Source: Rhizoctonia solani (taxonomy: Eukaryota; Basidiomycota; Agaricomycetes; Cantharellales; Ceratobasidiaceae). From it: 64,000 bases of DNA. Numbering within the stretch: position 1 is the stretch's first letter; every line of letters begins with the position of its first letter. Location of the stretch: NCBI RefSeq assembly GCF_016906535.1, contig NC_057370.1:1488001-1552000 (forward strand), given 5' to 3'. A program made the translations under genes and the position numbers. This document shows, one piece after another, positions 12,162 to 22,926 of this stretch. Below the pieces are notes generated by a model. That model was not told where the DNA came from. It saw only the letters and a program-made list of their open reading frames with translations, and ran no database searches.

Positions 12162-12393
12162 ATCGCTCCCTCGCTTTGGGCTCTCAACGCGCTAGGATCT
12201 CTTTCTTGCGCGATGCGATGGCGGGTTCGGCCCAGTTGTCGTCAATCTCAAACCTCGATTGAATGGTCACGCAAGCCTTCTCGCCTCTGTTTTGCAAGAA
12301 GACCCCAGACACCACCACACAGCCACGTGAAATGTAATTCTCCCCCGCCGGCTCCCTTGCGATCAAAACAAACTTTATGTATACAAGGCACCG

Positions 12394-13751
12394 TCATTCA
12401 TCCTTCCGAGACTTGTACGTCGGGGCCAATCTGCGATCGAGCCACTCCCGCGCACTCATCTTTTCATCCGCATCAACCCCGAACCGTTCGTACACGCTGT
12501 TACGTGCGTGTTGTTCTTCTTTGTCATCATCTTTGATCGGAATACGAGATAAGAGAACGTCGTCTGTCGGGTGTCTGGCCCCTACGTGTTAATTAATACG
12601 AATGAACTCCGACGCTTGGCAGCCTACAGGAAGTACGCGATCGAGTATCGGCCCTGGGACGCTTCTCGACCCGTCGGGAGGGCGACTCTATGCACCGTGC
12701 TCGGGTATCGGCCTCCAGACCAGAAGCTGAAATTGAGTTGGTCGAGAACCGAAATGGCTGAACTAAACTATACCCACTCAAACAGATCGCCAATATTGAC
12801 AAGCACAGCGTCATCGACGACAGGGGCATCTAGCCATTCCCCGTTTGGGAGTTGAACTTGTAATCCGCCGAGCGACTTCTACTTGTGTGTATTTGGGTCT
12901 ACATTTATCCTTTTCGATCTGATCCAAGTACATTACCTGGAATAAAAGCGTCAAAGAGCCTGTGCTAGTGTGTCAGACCTATATATGCCCGCTCTTGCTA
13001 TAAAAGAGTTACGCACCATAATCCGAGTGTGCACCCGCACGTATTTGGCCCTGAACTTGATCTTCTGATAAATTAGATGGCGGGTAGTACAATAACCGGA
13101 GAATCGAGCTATGTTGGCTATTGTACGCATGTCGAGAAGTAAAATAGTCATCTGGCAGCTACGCACGAAACAAGCTTCAGTAATAGGGTGCTCGAGAAGT
13201 CAAAGAACTAGCCTGTAGTGTTTGCGCAAAGCATTTGAGAAGTCGCATGGAAAGCTCGTGGCAACTTTGCATGAATGCTGAAATAGTCTTTACGTGCTTG
13301 TCAAGCGTTGGTGGCAAGGGTTGCATCGGTTGGCCTTTGGTCGTAAATTTCGAGAGATTGAACGCCCTGTCGATCCTGATCAGTATACTAAGATGTCAAG
13401 ATGAATGCTCCTGTCGATTACTCTTTAAGGTCGCCTGTGGGATGTACTTTTGTGTCCAGACTAAACGCGGTATCAAATGTACTGCATATGTACAAAACTC
13501 AACACTTACGCTTCTTGCCGATTTCCTATCCAACCCCTGTTCTGCACGGTCACTGAAACCTTTTCTTTTTCCTCCAACGATTCTCCTTCAAAGAAACCCT
13601 GGCTAATAGCAAACATATCCTGGACAAGTTCCTGATTGGGCACATCTGCATTCTTTATGAATAGAAACCCAAGATTGGACATCGCGGCCGATACATCCTT
13701 GGAATCCGGTAGTTTTGAAAAATCGATCGAGGGAATATCGACGCTCGCCAT
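12394..13751 (-). CDS. 2-oxoglutarate/Fe(II)-dependent dioxygenase, isopenicillin-N-synthase-like
   Basis: About eight exons reconstruct a complete enzyme of roughly 340 residues. It begins with the DIOX_N segment (VDIPSIDFSKLPDS...GFLFIKNADVP). A middle segment reads ALDTKVHPTGDLKE then RAFNLSKFTTKG. The jelly-roll core holds HSDYGSLTLLFQ (first iron His and Asp), GGLQVQLPNGEWLDAP, STVHRVALP (second iron His) and GRYSIAYFL (Arg-x-Ser that grips 2-oxoglutarate). All key residues are present. Members oxidise small molecules (flavonoid-, gibberellin-, thymine- or antibiotic-type substrates); the substrate here cannot be read. Supporting splices include the 12777-12727 intron (donor GTGGGT) and an acceptor before 12574. 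It shares a divergent promoter with TPA1, another 2OG enzyme of a different family. Confidence 0.88.
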
Positions 13752-14269
13752 CTCGGTCAACAAGGGGTAGTGAAACCCGGAGGCAATGTATTTCAAATCC
13801 TTAGAACGGTATGCGGGGTCCTTTCTACCTATGACGCAGGCAAATGGCCCGTGCACTGGACATTAGCGCGGAGAATCTCCGAGCCATGTTTGCGAGGTTC
13901 AATGGGTTCATTTTCTGGGTCCATGTGCGCGCAAACTATCCGATCTCTCGGCTTTTTATACATATTTGGAGATATAAAGAAGCACGTATTGATGAGATTA
14001 CACTTGCAAATGGGGCATGGGCTGCCTTGAAAGAAGTAAATCTAGTCCCTGGTACAATACTGTGGCCCCCTATACACGCGATGGGTTGGGTTTGACTTTG
14101 CCAACTGCCCCCCCCCGCACAATTTCGGGCCCGCCGGCGGTTGAGAAGAAGCCAGCCTGATCGACACGACACGTGCGCGGGTCTGATCACGATCGGGTTC
14201 AAATTTTGACTTGGGCCTCGACAACAGAACGAAACGAATCGACCATTGAGAAAAATACTGTATACTATA
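13752..14269. promoter_or_regulatory. Divergent promoter region between two 2OG dioxygenase genes
   Basis: About 520 bases between opposite-facing start codons. It contains a run of eight or more C residues near 14110 and a short GC-rich palindrome-like stretch (GGGCCCGCCGGCGG). No specific factor site stands out, and the short frames inside it are not credible genes. Confidence 0.45.
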
Positions 14270-16424
14270 ATGGTCGCCCGTCCGCTTTCACCTTCTGTTC
14301 CTGCCGATACACCTGATCCCAAGCGGCGCAAGACGAATGCTGCGGGATACGAGTTTTATCCTGGTTTACTGGACGAAACAAATGTTGCTGGGCTGAATGC
14401 ACAGTATGCTGAATCTGGGCCTTATAAACATGCTGTTGTTCCTTCGTTGTTTTCGGACGAGCTGTTGAAGGCAGTAAAGATGAAATTCTGGATAATGTGA
14501 GGTTTACAGAAAAGGAGACTGATATATACAAGGTAAATTGGTTCGGGCTGATCTTCTACTACGGCCAACTGAGCGTTTCGACAGGTTCACCAAACAGGCG
14601 ATCTTGCTTCGTTGTCATACCTCACGCCCGAGCAGCAGGCTCTTTTCCTTCGCTATTGAAGCTCCGTGAGGCACTATATTCGCCCGATTTCCGGCAGTTT
14701 ATGCGAGATGTGACGGGGTGTGGACCCCTGTCGGGAAAGAAACAAGACATGTCGGTTAACTCTTATAGAAAAGGTATGTTAAATGCAGCTTTTATATCCG
14801 AATGTGACTAACGAAATAGCTAGGATGCCATTTACTGAACCACGACGACGTTATTGGTACTCGACGGGTCTCATATATCCTCTATATGCCACTACCCCTT
14901 GAAGAACCTTGGAAACCAGAATGGGGAGGCGCATTAGAGCTTTACCCAGTTAAAACCTTGCCAGATGGAAGCCTTGAGCCTGAATGCAAGCCTACTAAAG
15001 TTATACCACCTTCATGGAATCAGTTTATTTTCTTTGAAATTCAGCCCGGCCGAGTGAGTTCGGCGGCCTCGTAAAATTCTGATTTGAGCTGACATATTGT
15101 GTACAGAGCTTTCACTCGGTAGAGGAAGTGGTTGTAGATGAGGGCGGTAGTCAGAGACAACGCCTTAGCATTAGTGGGTGGTAAGTGAGTGGGTGTATGT
15201 ATAGGCGTTGGTCCCCCTAAGATCTTTGTAGGTTTCACCGCCCTCAGGAAGGGGAGGATGATTATGACCCAGAAGATGTGCCAAAGGAAAAAAGTTCTCT
15301 CCAGCAGCTTGTGAGCATGTTTTGCGCAATATTTAGTTTTGAATTAACATCAATTCGGCCTAATAGTCTACCTCAACCAAAGCACAGCTTCAATACGATC
15401 TCGGCGTCCCCTCGTCCACTGAAGAATTGATACTAAGTGACAACGACAAGGAATACTTGTCTCAATTCCTGAACCCCATCTACCTTGAGGCCCGAGCCAT
15501 CGCTACCCTCAATGCCAAGTTTGCGGAAAAATCCAGTCTTGACTTGCACATGTTCCTCAAGGAAACTCTTGCCGCAGAGCTAGAATCAGGGCTAAAAGAA
15601 TTGGACATCAAATCCAACATTGCTTATCGCTCTGACAAACAGATACCCTCTCATGACTATGGAAGCGACCTACCAGGGTGGGAATTAGCCGGCCCGCCAC
15701 ACAGACTCAGATACTATCGAGACACTGACGAACTCGCGGGTCAATCTGGGGTTGGCACGATCATCCACCGACTTCGTACCGAGCTATTTTCGTCCGCTGC
15801 GTTCCGCTCGTGGCTTGCTGTTGTCGCACAGGTCATTCCGATTGGCTATGCAGTCACAGCACGGAGGTTCAGGCCTGGGCTAGATTATACGCTAGCAGGT
15901 GCGAATGAGGACGAGAACAGGCTGGATGTATGCTTGGGACTTACTCCCGGCGCTGCGAATGAGGGTGGATGGGATAATGAGAATTGGGGTGGATGGGAGG
16001 TAAGCTCACATGGTCCTGTATGTCCACCCTGATTCTGATGGACTTGTAGTGTTACATGGCACCTCACGAAGGGGGAGATGACCCCGAGGTATACAAGACC
16101 ACAAACGCTAAATCTAAATCCAGTAAAGCCGCGAGCAAGGAAGCTACGAAAGCTGCTGATCCTAAAGGCAAGGGAAAAGCAAAAGCTGAGCCAGAGTCAG
16201 ATGACGAGGACGAGGACGGCGACGGCACTCTCCTAACTGTATATCCGAACTTCAACCACTTGGTGATCGCGCTTCGCGACGCCGGTGTTTTAAAGTTCGT
16301 AAAGTATGTGTCTGCTTCTGCTCCCGTTAGTCGCTGGGACATCTCGTCAGAGTGGGAGGTTGCTATGTTAGGAGACGATGACGATAACGACGACGAAGAT
16401 GATAACGAGGCGGGCGATGATTGA
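14270..16424 (+). CDS. TPA1: Prolyl 3,4-dihydroxylase TPA1/OGFOD1 (ribosomal protein uS12), with a frame break
   Basis: Seven or so exons match Tpa1/OGFOD1. The catalytic domain shows the conserved N-terminal segment [20 protein letters not shown], an iron site in [19 protein letters not shown] (H-x-D), WGGALELYP, and the distal His in [11 protein letters not shown]. The second, non-catalytic double-stranded beta-helix domain ends with the acidic tail [16 protein letters not shown]. Tpa1 hydroxylates a proline of ribosomal protein S23 and affects translation termination; this is family knowledge. Near 14477-14480 one base is missing: the conserved sequence changes frame from ...ELLKAV(K) to DEILDNVRF, with a stop in the first frame at 14498. 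No intron can explain a shift of this size, so it is a real frameshift or a sequence error. Confidence 0.9.
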
Positions 16425-16471
16425 GATAAATTTTCACAAAACAAAAACATGTATAGTAGTGTACAAAAAAA

Positions 16472-17961
16472 TCAAAACACCGTCCTCTTCCCTGTACTGG
16501 GAACAATTGCAACCGTCTCTTTCTTAGCCATTGCAAGTGCTGCACCAGGTTTCGGTCGCAACCGACCGTCTTTGGCACGCACGTACTGGTCATCTCCTTT
16601 GGACTTGGGTCTTTGAGGGGATTCAACCACCCCCTCCTTTTCATCGGGATTTTCCGCGTTGGACTCTGCAAACTTACGCTTCTTGGCTGCTCTCGGGGTT
16701 TCTTTTGCTTCTTCTTTCTCCATATTGCGTTTATTTGGTCGTGGACCACCACCTCCTCGCCGAACTGCATCAGGGGATCCGTACTCAAGAACAAGTTTAC
16801 GTCCATTGAAATGGTGGTTCCGAGGGTTGACTAGGACGGCTGTTGCATATGCAGTGTTGAGAAAATCAAGGAATGCCCATCTGTATTGTTCAAATAAATG
16901 GTCGATTCAATATATTCATCGAATTAATACCACACACTTACCCTTTACACAGGCCACTGTCTTCGAACGTGCCCATACGTATCTTCTTGAGCCACCTCTG
17001 AGGTTTTCCGCCTGGATTTTTTGCAGCTCCATCCTTCTTGAATTGCTCTTCCAGGTCACTGGGAAGGCCATGTCCCTCAATCATCTGTCTAATATCATCT
17101 TCTTTGGTCTCGAAGGGCAAGTTGCCCATGAATAATGTCTGTGCTGCTGGCTGCTTCTGCGCTGCAAGGATCTTCTGGGCTGTCTTAGAGTGAGTATTCG
17201 GCGTTGGTTTAGCAGGTGCCTTTTCTTCTTCTTCTCCTGCGGAGCCGCCTTCGGTTTTTGGTACGCTTGGTCGACCAGCAAAATCGTCACCTAAAAGGAG
17301 CCAGATAAGCACCTTGTTCATAAAAATCTGTGCCTTACTCACCCTTCTTAATCAATAGCCTACGCCCATCTAAATTCTTCTCCGATAATGTAATAGCAAT
17401 AGTCTGGGCCTCTGGAGTAGTAAAGTCAACATAGGCAAATCTACACAACCAAAATTTAGCCAATTGTAGATCACCCGTCTACTGCGCTCACCCTCGGTTC
17501 TCTCCTCTCATCCCCCGTCCTTGACCAACGTCGATTTTCTTGGGCATATGTATGCGAGATACTTCTCCAGCGTCAGCAAAGAATGATTTCAATTGAGATT
17601 CGGTAGTCTTGAAGCTAAGATTGCCGACCCAAACTGAATTTTGACGAGGGGGTAGATCCGGTTTATCATTTGGCTGAGTCTGCGATTTTGCATGCCGTTT
17701 CGTGTTTATGGCCTCTCCATCAGTGATGTTTTGGGACTCCTTCAGCTTCCGCTTTTTGGCCTTTCGTTGAGCCGCATGGGATAGCACTTCTACCTCTGGC
17801 CCGGGCTCGTCGTTGGCTTCATTCTCAACATCCGATTCACCGCGGATAGCTTCGTGGGAGTCCGATGGAATAGCCTCAACGATTGTAGATTCAATTTCCG
17901 TGGCATTTTGAGCGTCCGACCTTTTTAACTTGGCAGATGGGAATGTAGCCGGTTTGGCCAT
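16472..17961 (-). CDS. Nucleolar RNA-binding protein with two RRMs, NOP13-like
   Basis: Exons reconstruct about 390 residues: an acidic/basic leader, RRM1 (VWVGNLSFKTTESQL, then the RNP1-like FAYVDFTT after an intron), a linker, RRM2 (LFMGNLPFETKEDDI...GLCKGWAFLDFLN) and a Lys/Arg-rich tail ending KRTVF. RNP2 and RNP1 are recognisable in both domains. The unusual insertion of a short basic stretch (PGGKPQRWLKKIRMGTFED) inside RRM2 is typical of Nop13/RBM34-like nucleolar proteins. The likely role is pre-ribosomal RNA maturation, inferred from the family; I am sure of the RRMs and less so of the orthologue. It diverges from the dehydrogenase gene across only about 180 bases. Confidence 0.82.
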
Positions 17962-18139
17962 GGTAAAGAGCAATGCAAGCCTCAAAAATAATTGGATTTG
18001 GTCAAGACCCTGACGAATTGGATAGTCACCAAGCGCCAAGTTGACCTTGATTATATCCACCACACCAATTCACTACACCGGGACGAGTGTAATTGCTATT
18101 TTATTTTACATCGATATATCCAATAAACTAGCAATATAA
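17962..18139. promoter_or_regulatory. Short divergent promoter between RRM protein and dehydrogenase genes
   Basis: Only 178 bases separate the two start codons, so both promoters overlap here. The stretch is AT-rich close to the plus-strand gene (TATTTTATTTTACATCGATATAT) and could hold a TATA-like element for that gene. Confidence 0.5.
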
Positions 18140-19379
18140 ATGGAAGCTCAAATACAAGCTCAATATATACCTAAGAAAGAGCCCATCCTTGTGGTGGCCA
18201 CTGGAGGTACAGTGCCAATTCGTACATGATGCCATGGCTTACTCGAGGTATTGAATCAACTTGCAAATCGCGATTGCTCGCGGCAACCAGGGAGCTCTGG
18301 CTTGGTGAAATAAGTTTAGTTGAGAACACTTGACCTATACCTGATAATCGTATCCCAGGGGCTTAAAGCTTTAACTCATTACGTTGAACAGTCCGAAGAC
18401 GACATCATACTCGTACTAGGGTGCCGGAACCCTAGTAATCCTCTCATACCAGCACGATTTGCGGAGATCCCAAATGTCAGCAAACTTGATCTTTTTGAAC
18501 TTGAGCTCACAAACAATGATTCCATTCGGAAATTTGCGACTCATGTACTGGAGACTTATTCTGAAAGAATTTCGGTACTCCTTCTTTGTGCGGGTGCCAT
18601 GTACGCGAATCGTGTTGTTGGTCCCTCTGGAATTGAACAAACGCTTCAAGTTAATGTCCTGAGCCAAGGGCTACTGCTTGAGTGTTTTTGGCAACGGCTT
18701 CTGGAGCCGGCCGGCGGTATGGCATGTTCTCGGATAGTATTCGTTGCCTCCTCGCTACACAAGAAAGCAGCCCAACGTAAGTGACGTTCACACCTTGTTG
18801 TCATACTGTGTGACCCATTTTTAGCAGAGTACGAAGTATCCCCGTCATCCATTGATTCCCTACTTAACGGAAACCCTTGGAAACCAATGTCGGCGTATTC
18901 AATTAGTAAATTGGTGCAAATGCATTTGTTCAAGATCGTAGATGACGCCTTCGCTAAGGCGGGAGATACGAAATCACGAGCGACAGTAATTGCTATTAGC
19001 CCAGGTAAATTGCGCCTACCAATCACTGAAGTTCAATATTTAAACAAGATTCCAATTCTTAGGATTTGTTCCACAAACAGGTCTTTCCCGCGAGACCTCC
19101 TGGTTATGGCGTCAATTTATGGCTTATGTGATGCCAATGTTCCCATTCACAACATCTATGGAAGAAGGCAGGTCTTGTGAAGAGTAATTTTCATGTGAAA
19201 CTGACACTTTTAGGCTAGGAGCGAAGACAATTGCGCGTGGTATGATAACACAGAACCTTCAGTCAGGCACATACCTGTCGCCTCATGGAGAAGAGACCTT
19301 GGCGGCAGACTGTTTAGACCCAATACTTCGATCCAGATGGCGCGATTGGCTTATCTCCAATGGTGTACGAGTAAATTGA
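18140..19379 (+). CDS. Short-chain dehydrogenase/reductase (SDR)
   Basis: A Rossmann-fold SDR. The first exon ends with the strand and Thr-Gly of the cofactor site (PILVVATG). Later come LDLFELELTNNDSI (D-x-x preceding helix), VLLLCAGAM (NNAG-like strand), RIVFVASSLH (catalytic Ser strand) and MSAYSISKLVQ, the Tyr-x-x-x-Lys catalytic pair. The end reads GVRVN before TGA. The dinucleotide site (TGxxxGxG) spans small exons between 18210 and 18360 that I could not resolve with certainty; the segment NQGALAWGLKAL is the likely continuation. Substrate is unknown; relatives include retinol/WW-domain-oxidoreductase-like and light-dependent reductase-like SDRs. No frame break was needed in the parts I could read. 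Confidence 0.8.
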
Positions 19380-20199
19380 TAAAAACTTACCTTGTATGCC
19401 CTTGACAATCTCACGCAATTACCACGATGAACCGCGCCACATTCGGATTAACGTTTGTAATATTTGTTCAGAACCTGGATGTCACGCGGCTACTATCTGC
19501 GAAGTGATTCCGTTGACTCTGAATGCGTCATTTATCTCATCCATTGGAAATTTGAACACATGAACTAAACATCTCATCATTCCGTGTGCCTTGCCCGGCA
19601 CGCATTACTGCTAAGATTTACGCATATACCCTTACATTTCCTGTGTGAGTAGTGTTGCTGACCCATGATCATTGCTATCACCCAATTGTCGTGAATGATA
19701 AGAGCCGGGAAGCAAGAGCCGGCCCCGATTTGCGCAGGTTGAATACAGGCTTCCGACCCTCCTTCCCCGAGGCTGGCCCGCATGCATCCACCCTTCGGTG
19801 AGCTATCATCAGCAGCAATGACCGCGTGACACTCCTCGTCACTCGTGTTGCGAGAAATTCTGGGTACCATGAAGTACATTATCCGAAGATAGTTCTTTGT
19901 TTCGCTTTTCATTACATTTGCCAACTAAGCTTCAGATATTTTACCGCGTTAGTCCTAATCTTAGACCTCAGAACCATGGCCAAATTCGGTCAAATTCTGA
20001 TATTGTACCAATTCCAGCCTGCTCCCATATAGTGTCTGCAAGGTTCTTTCGATATCTGCTCACATGCTCTCATTTCAGCCAACTTCACCATTTGCATTTT
20101 CGGGAGTGAGTGGCATATAAATGTAAACGGATCGACTAAGAGCTAAGCACAGCTTCAAGCGTCTTTTCTCTCCTTTATTCATTTATTCCCGAGCTGAAA
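19380..20199. other. Intergenic region upstream of the ferric reductase
   Basis: About 820 bases with no supported gene. It includes the 5' flank of the ferric reductase, with short AT-rich stretches and a few GATA-like hexamers that are not more frequent than chance. Short frames on both strands lack protein-like features. Confidence 0.4.
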
Positions 20200-22590
20200 A
20201 TGTCAACTCCCGTTCCCGGCGCGCCAGTCGCGATTAGTTCTATTAGCCCATCACGAGCCTACAGGTATGTGTTCCGCCATGCATAAGATGTGTTGCTTAA
20301 AGTACGCCACAGCAAATGGCAGCAAAAATAGTAGGTTTTCTATGACATTCTGGTTTCAATATGCTTACTTAGGAACCAAGTTACCCTCTAGAGCTATGGT
20401 GGGCCGTCAGCAGTTTCATCGCTCTTGCAGTCCTGTTCCATTTAGCCTCTCTTGTCATGGCATACTACTCAAAGCACTTCGCCCAACGCTCTCTGAGTAC
20501 CTTGAATGAAAGCGTTGACGAGAAAGGCTCTCTCCGGTCAGGGATTCAGCCCGGTACGAACGTCTCCCCTCGGGCCCTTCGGAACATTCCTTCGGCCACA
20601 TTGAGCGGCATGCAAAAAATTTTCTTTCGCATTCGTACACCTTTTCATCGACTACATAGAATGAATGTTGCCGAAATAACTATCACTATTGGCTATCTTG
20701 CGGGTAAGAAAGCCCTGATCGGTTGTTTTTGAACCATAAGGTTGACCTGCTTCGATCCGCTTCTCAGCTCTGTTAATCTGGACCTTTATCAATAGTAAGT
20801 ATCCAAATACCCGTATTTTTTTTTATTAGATCCTTATCGCATCGTTCTATACAGGCCGAAGGCTTACTGTAGGGCTTTGGGCGAATCGTGCGGCACACCT
20901 TGCAACTTCCCAGACACCCCTTATCGTTGCGCTTGCTGGAAAGAATAACATCGTTACTCTGTTGACTGGCATTGGCTACGAAAAGGTGCTCTAATAATGT
21001 GACAAGTCCAGAAGCTTAGAATAACTTACTCTTCATGCAGCTCAATGTCCTCCATAGAGCATCGGCCCGGTCTACCCTGATATTAATCTGGGTACATGCA
21101 TTTGGTCGATGGAGACTTGGACTTCATGGATATGCCTCCTTGGTGTGACCTCTTTAGTATTTTTCTTTTTGAGATAATATTGATGGTGTTGATAGGAAGA
21201 GATTGATATTCGCTTCGGAGTGGTATCTATGGCTGCCTTTTCGCTTGCCGCCCTTCTCTCAGTTCGGCCAATTCGGAACATGGCATACGAAGGCTTTCTT
21301 ATTTCACATATCATACTCGTAGCTATGTATCTTATTTTCGGGCTGTTACATGTACCAGGTGGGTTGCTCACGCTACTATAATTTTGTGATCGAAGCTTGC
21401 TCATCAAACACTCCACTAATTAGAAGTCAAATACCGCTTTTGGCCAGCCTTGGCGATTTGGGCTATTGATCGATTGCTCCGGGTGTTGAGAGTGATTGTT
21501 ATCAACAAACTATGGACTTGCATACTTCCATCAGGAAAAAGGTTGGAAGATGCCACTCTAGAGCGCGTCTCGAGCGATACGGTTCGTCTCACAGTTCGTC
21601 GATCTTTCAAATGGAGGAGTGGTCAGCATGCATACATCGTCGCCCCATCAATAGCCAGACTTCCCTTTGAAGCACACCCTTTCACTATTGCAAGCGTATA
21701 CTCCGAAGATATTCAAAAAGAAGGGCGCTCTCAGGAAGTAGTCTTTATCATTAGAGGTAGAGACGGGTTCACTAGGAAGCTGCTTGAAGCATCCGAGACG
21801 CGCCAATCTGTCCCTGTTGTTATAGATGGACCATATGGAGCGCCTCCTCGCCTTTCGCATTACACAACATCTATACTCATAGCCGGTGGTAGCGGTGTCT
21901 CATACACTATTTCACTTCTTCTAGATCTTGTCCGGTGAGTTCAGTCACTCTACCTGCGGTATCGAACCTCAATTCAGTTCGTCCACCCTAGCCAAGTCAA
22001 GTCGGGCAATGGAGTTGCCCAGAGGGTATTATTCGTATGGGTTATTCGGAACTCCTCGCATGTGGATTGGGTTGATAATCTCCTGCAACAAGCGCTACAA
22101 GATTGCCCGCCCGCACTGCAACTTAGTCTCAACATCTATGTCACACAACGGAGCCTTCCACAACTCCCCCGCGATAATGAACTAGGAGACACGATATTGA
22201 TTAAAAACAAAGAATCTCTAGGTGAAATCTCCACAACGTCTCTCGCGAGCTCGCGAAAGGCAAGAATATTCAGCGGTCGCCCGGATATCGGCATAATACT
22301 CAAAGACGAATTGAACTGCGCTAGCGGGCGGGTTTCCATTGATGGTAGGCATGGTAGAACTTATCCAATTTGAGTACTAACATTTCCCCGATCCTTGCAG
22401 TATCTGGCCCCTCCGCACTAGCTGACGCAACCCGCGATGCCCTTGTAGCGTGCAAAGAAGCACAGCCAGCCGCAGTCCTTAGAGGATCAGCTCGCACAAC
22501 GCTTCACCTGGAGGTTAGTAATCGGAAACAGCGTGCGCAGTTAATCAGTGTACTAACGAGTGGGTGAATTTCAAGACATTTGGTTGGTGA
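20200..22590 (+). CDS. Ferric/cupric reductase transmembrane component (FRE family)
   Basis: Roughly ten exons give a complete reductase. The membrane half has hydrophobic helices (LELWWAVSSFIALAVLFH, VAEITITIGYLA, then NIVTLLTGIGYEKLNVLHRASAR...WVHAFGRW and MAYEGFLISHIILVAMYL) with the histidines that bind two hemes. The cytosolic half shows HPFTIAS (FAD site), VVIDGPYGAPPRL and SILIAGGSGVSYT (NADPH site) and ends ETFGW after an intron, the typical FGW terminus. It reduces extracellular Fe(III) or Cu(II) at the plasma membrane, feeding high-affinity iron uptake. The start at 20200 follows a non-coding leader. No iron permease/oxidase pair (FTR1/FET3) is nearby. All frames agree. Confidence 0.92.
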
Positions 22591-22926
22591 GATGTGTAGA
22601 GTGTTCGGATTTTCGGCACGGTTTCGATGGGAGCTCTCTGTTGCTATCAGTACTTGAACTTAATTGAAGGGGCTATTTTCCGTATCTGAAATTCTGCAGT
22701 TTGAGCCAAGATACGTCATGAACAACGGGCGCGAATGTATTTGTACCTTGACATCTATTCGTCATACAAAGGTAGCAGCTAGTCCGTGTTTTAATACCTC
22801 CTACCTGGAGATAAATGTAGCTGATTCCCATCTTCGGTTCCTGCTGACTCATGCACCTCGATCCAGGATCTGCCTCACTTGGTAACTATGATTTACTATA
22901 TTTGGGATGGTTGCCACGCTGATTTT
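22591..22926. other. Intergenic region
   Basis: About 335 bases between the ferric reductase stop and the next start, same strand. No gene or obvious element is visible. Confidence 0.4.

Noticed and set aside
19660..19815. Cluster of GATA-like hexamers upstream of the ferric reductase, as possible iron-regulator (Sre1/Urbs1) sites
   Set aside because: Three loose HGATAR matches in 820 bases are close to the number expected by chance, and none is a full ATCWGATAA.
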